From assembly GCF_003173035.1 (NCBI RefSeq), contig NZ_QGLE01000012.1, positions 1-64,000 of the forward strand: a stretch of DNA of 64,000 nt. Direction: 5' to 3'. The position numbers and the translations under genes are program-made. Origin of the DNA: Zavarzinia aquatilis. GTDB taxonomy: Bacteria; Pseudomonadota; Alphaproteobacteria; Zavarziniales; Zavarziniaceae. This document shows positions 55,332 to 61,645 of the stretch, piece after piece. The notes beneath the pieces are model-generated. The model made no database searches. It worked only from the letters and a program-made list of their open reading frames with translations, and was not told where the DNA came from. The first letter of the stretch is position 1. Every line of letters begins with the position of its first letter.

Positions 55332-55853
55332 TCACTCGGCCCAGAGATTCAGCGGTACTTCGAACGGCTCGTTGACATAGGCGAGGCGCGGTGCCCCCAT
55401 GGCGGCCGCGGCGGCGCTCAGCCGGCCGTCAAGGCCGAGCAGACGGTCGGCGATGGCGACGATGCGGCGGTTGGGCGAGGCGACCGCGGATTGCGCCCGG
55501 ATCGCCTGCGCCGCCTCCAGCTCCCGCCCCGGATTATGCAGGGCAAGGGTGATCAGGGCGCTGGCGCTGGAGCGGGAAATACCGGCCCAGCAATGGATCA
55601 GGATCGGCGCGCTGGCGTCCCAGCCGCGCAGGAAGTCGATCAGGCCCTGAATATGGGCTTCTTCCGGGATGGTCATGCCGTCGACCGGTTCGGCATAATC
55701 ATGGACGCCGACCCGGTGGTGGCGCTCGGGCGCGATGCCGTCCGGCGTTTCGGGCCAGTCGCCGGGATCGAGCAGGGTGACGACATGGCTGGGCCGGACA
55801 CGGCGCGCGACCCGGGTCAATTCGGCCAGGGGGCAGACGTGAACGACAGGCAT
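55332..55853 (-). CDS. Tyrosine phosphatase-like protein (dual-specificity family)
   Basis: A 173-residue protein with the phosphatase P-loop HCWAGISRS: Cys88 as nucleophile and Arg94 for phosphate binding (CX5R). It is the bacterial type with a short N-terminal extension (MPVVHVCPLAELTRVARRVRPSHV). It may dephosphorylate tyrosine- or serine-phosphoproteins or a small phosphoester. It lies 38 bases downstream of the SDR start region on the same strand and is divergent from the small membrane gene at 55982. Confidence 0.85.
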   Translation of the reverse strand: MPVVHVCPLAELTRVARRVRPSHVVTLLDPGDWPETPDGIAPERHHRVGVHDYAEPVDGMTIPEEAHIQGLIDFLRGWDASAPILIHCWAGISRSSASALITLALHNPGRELEAAQAIRAQSAVASPNRRIVAIADRLLGLDGRLSAAAAAMGAPRLAYVNEPFEVPLNLWAE

Positions 55854-55981
55854 TTTCGCATTCCTCCTGCGGATACCGGGCGCGATTGCGCTTGGCGGCC
55901 CGACGGCCGCACTCTAAAGTGAGCCTTGCTCACGAACAAGCGCCGCCTGACGGTGCGAGGATAAGGTTCCGGGAGGGACGG

Positions 55982-56398
55982 ATGGAAGAGGTCTTGCCGC
56001 TGATTCTGGCGGGTTTCGCGGCTGCCGGTCTGATGGGCGCCATCTATCTCGCCTCGCGCGGGGCGACCGCGCCCGCGCTCGACGAAGCCCTCGCCCGCCG
56101 GCGCCTCGGCGAGGACTGGCAGGATTTCGAGGCGGAGGACGTCTGGGTCGCCGCCGACCGCCGCGCGGCGCTGGCGACCGACCGGCGCAGTGCCCGTCTC
56201 GGCCTCGTCTTCGCCTTCGGCGACAAGCTGCCCAGCCGCCTGCTCGGCCCTGGCGACATCACGCGCTGCAGCCTCGAAGCGGGCCGTCTGGCCATCGAGA
56301 CCAAGGATTTTGGCCGCCATCATTTCGAGCTGGCCTCGACCGGCGATGCCGACACCCGTCCCTGGGCGGAGCGGCTGGGCCGCCTCGCCAAGGCTTGA
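55982..56398 (+). CDS. Hypothetical protein with N-terminal membrane helix
   Basis: A 138-residue protein. One hydrophobic helix (residues 4-25, LPLILAGFAAAGLMGAIYLA) is followed by a charged domain with possible PH-like strands (DVWVAADRRAALATDRRSARLGLVFAFGDKLPSRLL). A GGGAGG ribosome-binding site precedes the ATG. It starts an apparent pair with the sterol-desaturase-family gene 16 bases later. I do not recognise a named family. Confidence 0.65.
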   Translation: MEEVLPLILAGFAAAGLMGAIYLASRGATAPALDEALARRRLGEDWQDFEAEDVWVAADRRAALATDRRSARLGLVFAFGDKLPSRLLGPGDITRCSLEAGRLAIETKDFGRHHFELASTGDADTRPWAERLGRLAKA

Positions 56399-56414
56399 GG
56401 AAGGGGCCATCGTC

Positions 56415-57314
56415 ATGGAAATGCTGGCCCTTCTGCACTATGCCATTCCCGGCTTCGTCGTCCTCGTCCTCGCCGAATTGTTCTGGATGAAGCGGCGCGG
56501 CGGCGTTTCCTACGAATGGCGCGACAGCGTCGCCTCTCTCACCATGGGCCTCGGCAATCTGGTCGACGGGGCGCTGATCGCGCTTCTGCTCTATGGCTTG
56601 TTCGCCTGGCTCTACCAGTACCGGCTGATCGACTGGGACGCGCGCATCTGGTGGGCGCTGCCCCTTGTGATCGTCATCCAGGACTTCTGCTTCTACTGGA
56701 GCCACCGGCTGAGCCACGAATGGCGCCTGTGGTGGGCGGCCCATGTCACGCACCACTCCTCGCAGCACTACAATCTGTCGACCGCGCTGCGCCAGCCCTG
56801 GACCGGGCTCATCGCCGGCTCCTGGGCGCCCTATGCCCTGATGCCGCTGCTCGGCATTCCGGTCGAGGCGATCGCGACCGCCCATGGCCTGTCCCTCGCC
56901 TATCAGTTCTGGATCCATACCGAGGCCATCGGCAAGATGCCGGCCTGGTTCGAGGCGGTGTTCAACACGCCGTCGCACCACCGGGTGCATCACGCGACCA
57001 ATCCCCGCTATCTCGACCGCAATTACGCCGGCACGCTGATCGTCTGGGACCGGCTGTTCGGCACCTTCCAGGCCGAGGTCGAGGCGGACCCGCCACGCTA
57101 CGGCATCGTGAAGAACCTCGGCAGCTTCAACCCGCTGGTGATCGGCTTCCACGAATGGGTCGGCATCGCGCGCGACCTGCGCGCGGCCACCACCTGGCGC
57201 GGCCGCTTCATGGCGCTGTTCGGCCCGCCCGGCTGGCGCGAGGATGGCGAGGGTTCCACGTCCGAGACCATTCGCGCCGCCTGGGCGCGGCGCCGCCCGC
57301 AAGCCGCCGAATAG
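56415..57314 (+). CDS. Sterol desaturase / fatty acid hydroxylase family protein (copy 1)
   Basis: A 299-residue integral membrane diiron enzyme of the fatty acid hydroxylase superfamily. The eight-histidine pattern is present: His97 and His101 (YWSHRLSHE), His110, His113 and His114 (HVTHHSSQHYN), and His188, His189, His192 and His193 (NTPSHHRVHHATN). Several hydrophobic segments flank them. Members oxidise C-H bonds of sterols, fatty acids, hopanoids or carotenoids, with O2 and reduced electron carriers. A paralogue lies at 58813, and parts of the two are identical at the DNA level. The MFS gene between them is antiparallel. Confidence 0.9.
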   Translation: MEMLALLHYAIPGFVVLVLAELFWMKRRGGVSYEWRDSVASLTMGLGNLVDGALIALLLYGLFAWLYQYRLIDWDARIWWALPLVIVIQDFCFYWSHRLSHEWRLWWAAHVTHHSSQHYNLSTALRQPWTGLIAGSWAPYALMPLLGIPVEAIATAHGLSLAYQFWIHTEAIGKMPAWFEAVFNTPSHHRVHHATNPRYLDRNYAGTLIVWDRLFGTFQAEVEADPPRYGIVKNLGSFNPLVIGFHEWVGIARDLRAATTWRGRFMALFGPPGWREDGEGSTSETIRAAWARRRPQAAE

Positions 57315-57318
57315 GCCC

Positions 57319-58716
57319 TCAGGCCCGGGTGGCGCGGCGCGCCGCCTCGATCCCGGCGAAGGCGAAAGGCGCGAACAGCAGGAAAATCCACGGCCCGGCG
57401 GCGAGTGCCGTCGCCGGGTTGGGATCGGTGCCAAGGCCCCCGGCGTTCGCGATGATGCCCGCCCCGGCGGCGCCCAGGGCATAGCCGAGCAGCTGGATCG
57501 TGGGCACGGCCGCCGCCGCCAGCGTCTTCTCCTCATCCCCGACGGCATGGACGATGCGCCGGGTGACGAAGCTCCAGCAGAAGCCGGCGCCACCGCCCTG
57601 CAGGGCGGCGAAGACCAGTGTCGACCACAGGCCGCCGTAAGGCACGGCCCAACCGAGGCCGATCATGCCCAGCGTGATGATGCTGGCGCCGCCCAGGATC
57701 AGGCGCCGTTCCCACGCCGGACCGGCGCCTGAGACCGAGACCGAGGTGATGGTCCAGGCAATGGATTCGGCGGCGATGACATAGCCGACGACCAGCGGCC
57801 CGGTGCCGTGAATCTGCTCCATCAGGATGGGGCCATAGGTCGTGAAGGGCATGGTCGCGATGGAAAGCCCGAGGATCATCAGATAACCGGCCCCGGCGAC
57901 CGAGCCCCGGCCGAAGGCGCCGCGCGGCAGGATCGGGCGCTTCTGGCGCCGGTCGATCCCCGCCGCCACGGCGAGCACGGCAATGCCGCCCAGACCGGCG
58001 ATCAGCGCGGGCACGATGGCGAGCAGAATGCCCGCGACCGCGATGCCGAGCACGCCGAGGGCGACGAGCCCGAGCCGGCCCCAAGGCACCGCCGGCTGCG
58101 CGCCTTGCTCGGGCGCGGTCTTCGGCAGGAAGACGAGGAAGAGAAGGAGGAGAAGCCCGGCCTGCCCGGCGAAGGCCCAGAAGGCGCCGCGCCACAGGCC
58201 CGCCTCGGCGAAGAGCCCGCCGATCAGCGGCCCGCACAGCGAGGCGCCGCCCCAGATGCCCGAGATGCAGGCATAAAGCCGCGGCCACATCGGCGCCGGA
58301 AACAGCGCGGTCAGGGCGACATAGGCAAGGGCGACCATGGCGCCGCCGCCGAAGCCCTGCATCGCCCGGCCGACCAGCATCACCGCCATGTCCGGGGCAA
58401 GCGCGCTGACCGCGCAGCCAAGGCCATAGACGATCGCCCCGCCGCAGATCGCCGCCTTCATGCCGAGGCGCCGCGCGGCAAGGCCCGCGGCGGAACCCGC
58501 GACGATCGACGCGAGGACATAGAGCGCCATGGTCCAGGCGATGAATTCAGCGCCGCCGATGTCGACCACCAGCACCGGAATCACCGTCGCGGTCAGCATC
58601 GCATCGGCGGCGTGCAACCAGATGCCGAAACATAGCAGCAGGAAGGCGGGAAAATGCCGGTCGGCCAACACCGCGCCCCAGCCGCCCTCGTCCCGTTTCG
58701 CCGTTGCTTCAGACAT
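57319..58716 (-). CDS. MFS transporter
   Basis: A 465-residue major facilitator with about 12 or more hydrophobic segments, organised as two halves with a central cytoplasmic loop. The motif A-like stretch AARRLGMKAAICGGAIVYGLG is present after helix 2. The region MQGFGGGAMVALAYVALTALFPAPM matches drug/proton antiporter-type helices. ATG at 58716 is chosen over an in-frame GTG three bases upstream. It sits between two sterol-desaturase-family genes on the opposite strand; transport substrate unknown. Confidence 0.88.
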   Translation of the reverse strand: MSEATAKRDEGGWGAVLADRHFPAFLLLCFGIWLHAADAMLTATVIPVLVVDIGGAEFIAWTMALYVLASIVAGSAAGLAARRLGMKAAICGGAIVYGLGCAVSALAPDMAVMLVGRAMQGFGGGAMVALAYVALTALFPAPMWPRLYACISGIWGGASLCGPLIGGLFAEAGLWRGAFWAFAGQAGLLLLLFLVFLPKTAPEQGAQPAVPWGRLGLVALGVLGIAVAGILLAIVPALIAGLGGIAVLAVAAGIDRRQKRPILPRGAFGRGSVAGAGYLMILGLSIATMPFTTYGPILMEQIHGTGPLVVGYVIAAESIAWTITSVSVSGAGPAWERRLILGGASIITLGMIGLGWAVPYGGLWSTLVFAALQGGGAGFCWSFVTRRIVHAVGDEEKTLAAAAVPTIQLLGYALGAAGAGIIANAGGLGTDPNPATALAAGPWIFLLFAPFAFAGIEAARRATRA

Positions 58717-58812
58717 CACGCCCGCCCAAAAGATGACAATTAATCACAAATTTCCATGACCGCCGCGTGGCGGGTCGTTACTATGCCCGCAATAAGGGGA
58801 GGAACAACCGGC

Positions 58813-59709
58813 ATGACCCTGCCTGATCCGGTCTTCTATGCCATACCGCTGTTCGGCCTGCTGATCGCGGCCGAATTGTTCTGGATGAAACGCAAGGGCG
58901 GCGTCGCCTATGAGTACAAGGATGCGGCCGCGTCCCTAAGCATGGGCTTCGGCAGCCTGATTCCGGGTCTGCTCAAGGGGGTCGCGCTTTATGCCGCCTT
59001 CGAATGGGTGCACGGCTTTGCCCTGTTCGACATCGGCTATCAGTGGTGGGCCTTCGTCGCGGTCTTCTTCGCCGAGGACTTCTGCTACTACTGGTTCCAC
59101 CGCCTGAGCCACGAGCATCGCATCTGGTGGGCGGCCCATATCAACCACCATTCGTCGCAGCACTACAATCTGTCGACCGCGCTGCGCCAGACCTGGACCG
59201 GCCAGATCGCCCTGACCTGGCTGTGCTGGCTGCCGCTGTCGCTGCTCGGCTTTCCGACCGAACTGATCTTCTTCCAGATGGGCGTCAGCCTCGTCTATCA
59301 GTTCTGGATCCATACCGAGGCGGTGCGCCGCCTGCCCCGCTGGTTCGAGGCGGTGTTCAACACGCCGTCGCACCACCGGGTGCATCACGCGACCAACCCG
59401 AAATATCTCGACGCCAATTACGCCGGCATCCTGATCGTCTGGGACCATCTGTTCGGCAGTTTCGTGCCCGAGGACGATGCCGAGCCCTGCCGCTATGGCA
59501 TCGTGAAGAATATCGGCACCTTCAACCCGCTGATCATCGCCTTTCACGAATGGGTGGCGATCGGCCGCGACCTCGCCCGGGCGAAGAGCTGGCGCGGCCG
59601 GCTGATGACCCTGTTCGGCCCGCCCGGCTGGCGCGAAGATGGCCAGGGCTCGACCTCGGCCGATATCAAGCGGCTATGGCGGAGCAAGCGCGCGGCGCCG
59701 GCGGAATAG
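58813..59709 (+). CDS. Sterol desaturase / fatty acid hydroxylase family protein (copy 2)
   Basis: A 298-residue paralogue of the gene at 56415, with the same histidine motifs: FHRLSHEH, NHHSSQHYN and NTPSHHRVHHATN. An A/G-rich ribosome-binding site (GGGGAGGA) lies 10 bases before the ATG at 58813; the frame is open upstream but the extra N-terminus does not fit the paralogue. Two conserved blocks are identical to copy 1 in DNA. Catalysis is probably an O2-dependent hydroxylation or desaturation of a lipid; the substrate may differ from copy 1. Two tandem palindromes follow its stop. Confidence 0.9.
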   Translation: MTLPDPVFYAIPLFGLLIAAELFWMKRKGGVAYEYKDAAASLSMGFGSLIPGLLKGVALYAAFEWVHGFALFDIGYQWWAFVAVFFAEDFCYYWFHRLSHEHRIWWAAHINHHSSQHYNLSTALRQTWTGQIALTWLCWLPLSLLGFPTELIFFQMGVSLVYQFWIHTEAVRRLPRWFEAVFNTPSHHRVHHATNPKYLDANYAGILIVWDHLFGSFVPEDDAEPCRYGIVKNIGTFNPLIIAFHEWVAIGRDLARAKSWRGRLMTLFGPPGWREDGQGSTSADIKRLWRSKRAAPAE

Positions 59710-59725
59710 GGCGCCCTTCCCTTCT

Positions 59726-59792
59726 GTCACAAAGCCCCGGCCTTCGCCGGGGCGCCGATGTCACAAAACCCCGGCCTTCGCCGGGGCGCCGA
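59726..59792. repeat. Two tandem REP-like palindromes (locus 6)
   Basis: GCCCCGGC (59734-59741), loop CTTC, GCCGGGGC (59746-59753), then CCCCGGC (59769-59775), loop CTTC, GCCGGGG (59780-59786). Unlike the other pairs, these two units point in the same direction and share their flanks (a GTCACAAA direct repeat), so they look like a recent duplication. They sit between two convergent genes. Confidence 0.7.
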
Positions 59793-59816
59793 CTGGGATC
59801 TCGGGCAGACGGCCCC

Positions 59817-60167
59817 TCAGGGCAGCGATTTGTGGAACTGGATCATGCCGCCGATGGCGTCGGCGGCATCGGGGCGCAGCAGGATCGGCGTGCCATCCTC
59901 GCCCGTGCCGAAGGACAGGCGCAGGCCTTCGTCCTTCGCGGCCTGGGGCGCCGGTTCGGCCAGAGGGCCAAGCGACCATTCGCGGGGTGGGCGAATGGCA
60001 CTCTGCCGGCCGGGCGGCGGTTGAACGTCAAGGCCCGCCGAGCGCGACGATTCGAGCACCGGCGCGATATCGACCGTGGTCTCGTCGCGCAATTCACCGG
60101 CGCGGGCGCCGGCCGCCAGGACCGGCAACACCAGGACAGCAAGGATGATCCGCCGGTGCACAACCAT
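59817..60167 (-). CDS. Hypothetical exported protein
   Basis: A 116-residue protein with a clear signal peptide (MVVHRRIILAVLVLPVLAAG, cleavage near ARA-GE at about residue 24). The mature part is short and proline-rich, without recognised domain. The ATG at 60167 puts the signal peptide at the N-terminus; a longer in-frame extension would bury it. Another frame over the same bases reads as a shadow. Confidence 0.6.
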   Translation of the reverse strand: MVVHRRIILAVLVLPVLAAGARAGELRDETTVDIAPVLESSRSAGLDVQPPPGRQSAIRPPREWSLGPLAEPAPQAAKDEGLRLSFGTGEDGTPILLRPDAADAIGGMIQFHKSLP

Positions 60168-60238
60168 GGCGTCATGCAAGCACCGGGTTTCAGCCAAATC
60201 CAGTGTAAGAGACACCGTTTTGGCGACACTGCCGGACT

Positions 60239-60973
60239 CTATTGTCGCAGGGGCGTGGACGGGTCCTGCTGCCGCGACAGATAACGCTCGCCGCCATCGA
60301 CGGCGATGACCTGCCCCGTCACCTGCGGCGCGCGGGCGAGGAAGGCGACCGCCTCCGCGATATCGCGCGGACCGAGACCGGGGCCAAGGGGCAGTTTGCC
60401 CTGCTCGGCACGGAACCGCGCCTCGTCCTGAAACGGGCTGATCAGGGTCAGGCCGGGGGCGACGCCGTTCACCCGGATGCGCGGCGCGAAATAGCGGGCC
60501 GCGAGATCGGTGATCGTGGCCAGCGCCGCCTTGCCCAGGGTGTAGGACAGGAAATCGGGATGCGGCCAGGCCAGTTTGGCGTCGAGCACATTGACGACCG
60601 CGCCCCTGCCGATGGCGCGGTCGAGGGCCTGGATCAGCAACAGCGGCGCGAGGGCGTTCACCGCCATGTGCCGGTTGAAACTGCCCGAATCGAGACTGCG
60701 AAAATCGTCCGGCTCGAATCGCGAGGCATTGTTGACGATAAGGCCGATGTCCGGTCGCCGGGCGAACAGCGCATCCGCCGCCGCCGGCAACCCTTCGCCG
60801 TCATCGAGATCGAGGGCGACGAGTTCCGCCCGCCCGGCAAGTTCCGGCGGGACCGTCGCGGTCGCGGGATCGCGGGTCTGCAGCACCAGATCGTAACCAT
60901 CCTCGGCCAACCGGACAGCGATGGCCGCGCCGATGCGCTTGGTTCCGCCCGTGATCAGTGCCGCAACACCCAT
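60239..60973 (-). CDS. SDR oxidoreductase, pteridine-reductase-like (FolM/PTR1 group)
   Basis: A 244-residue SDR with TGGTKRIG for cofactor binding and NNASRFEPDDF. The catalytic set is Asp131, Tyr144 and Lys148 with the same Asp-to-Tyr spacing (13 residues) as in PTR1, replacing the usual Ser. It is a paralogue of the gene at 19302 and probably reduces a dihydropterin or a related substrate. The unrelated zinc-ribbon gene is divergent upstream. Confidence 0.82.
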   Translation of the reverse strand: MGVAALITGGTKRIGAAIAVRLAEDGYDLVLQTRDPATATVPPELAGRAELVALDLDDGEGLPAAADALFARRPDIGLIVNNASRFEPDDFRSLDSGSFNRHMAVNALAPLLLIQALDRAIGRGAVVNVLDAKLAWPHPDFLSYTLGKAALATITDLAARYFAPRIRVNGVAPGLTLISPFQDEARFRAEQGKLPLGPGLGPRDIAEAVAFLARAPQVTGQVIAVDGGERYLSRQQDPSTPLRQ

Positions 60974-61113
60974 GGTATCGAGTCCCTCCTCTTTCCCCCA
61001 TCTCTACATGCCCGGCGCCGTCGCGGCACAGTGTTTCTATCGCGCGCGAATTCCGATACTATCCCGCGCGCCGGCCCGGCCGGTCTCTAGTTTTCCCCGG
61101 GGGGATGTCCGAA

Positions 61114-61359
61114 ATGTCCAATGAACTGACCATCAAGCGCGGCACCAAGACCGATCCGGCCGACGTCGCCAGCATCGACAAGAGCAAGCTCGGCATCCTG
61201 CTGGCCAAGCCGCCGCAGACCGAAACCGAAGGTCAGGCCGCCTACAGCGGCTATACCCAGTGCCCCTGGTGCGGCCATGTCGGCTGGACCGTCGGTCTCG
61301 ACACCAACTATTACGTCGATATCGTCTGCGGTGCCTGCGGCGGTTACTTCCGCGCCTGA
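61114..61359 (+). CDS. Zinc-ribbon miniprotein
   Basis: An 81-residue protein with two CxxC pairs, Cys50-x-x-Cys53 and Cys72-x-x-Cys75, in the arrangement CPWCGHVGWTV then VCGACGGYF, a treble-clef or ribbon-type zinc site. The N-terminal half is charged and probably flexible. The ATG at 61114 has GGGG at a good distance, whereas the in-frame ATG at 61105 abuts it. I do not recognise a family. It is followed by a strong terminator, so it is a single-gene transcript. Confidence 0.65.
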   Translation: MSNELTIKRGTKTDPADVASIDKSKLGILLAKPPQTETEGQAAYSGYTQCPWCGHVGWTVGLDTNYYVDIVCGACGGYFRA

Positions 61360-61385
61360 TCGGCCCGGAACAATCCCGAATTTCG

Positions 61386-61416
61386 GGGCGGGTGCCAGTC
61401 GGCGCCCGCCCTTTTT
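61386..61416 (+). terminator. Intrinsic terminator after the zinc-ribbon gene
   Basis: GGGCGGGTGCC (61386-61396) pairs with GGCGCCCGCCC (61401-61411), with one G-U pair, over an AGTC loop, followed by TTTTT (61412-61416). A strong Rho-independent terminator 27 bases after the stop. Confidence 0.88.
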
Positions 61417-61461
61417 CGTGGCAAGGTGAAGCTGCGAAATGTCCCGACGGAGAAAAGGATC

Positions 61462-61608
61462 ATGGTGAGGAAGCTCTGGCTCGTCGTTCTGTTCGGTCTG
61501 GTCGGCCTGACCGCCGCCTGCAACACGATCGAAGGGGCCGGCCGCGACATCCGCAACACGGGCGACGCCATTTCGGACGGCGCCCGCGACGTGAAGAACA
61601 AGCTCTGA
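61462..61608 (+). CDS. Entericidin A/B family lipoprotein
   Basis: A 48-residue small lipoprotein. The signal peptide (MVRKLWLVVLFGLVGLTAA) ends at the lipobox TAAC with Cys20, and the mature part (NTIEGAGRDIRNTGDAISDGARDVKNKL) matches the entericidin pattern. Such peptides are outer-membrane-linked and were described as toxin/antidote pairs in E. coli, but are widespread as single copies in alphaproteobacteria. AAGGA ribosome-binding site before the ATG. Confidence 0.85.
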   Translation: MVRKLWLVVLFGLVGLTAACNTIEGAGRDIRNTGDAISDGARDVKNKL

Positions 61609-61614
61609 CATAAA

Positions 61615-61642
61615 GAAGGGGCGCCACCGCGGGCGCCCCTTC
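61615..61642. terminator. Bidirectional stem-loop between convergent genes
   Basis: GAAGGGGCGCC (61615-61625) pairs with GGCGCCCCTTC (61632-61642) over a 6-base loop. It lies just after the entericidin-like stop and 3 bases before the RND permease stop, and could end both convergent transcripts. Confidence 0.6.
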
Positions 61643-61645
61643 CCG

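Noticed and set aside
59843-60229. Overlapping alternative frame to the hypothetical exported protein
   Set aside because: Arg/Ser/Pro-rich shadow; the frame used for the annotated gene has a clear signal peptide.
60712-60726. TTCGAATC-like sequence suggestive of a tRNA T-arm
   Set aside because: It lies inside the pteridine-reductase-like SDR gene, and no cloverleaf can be drawn around it.
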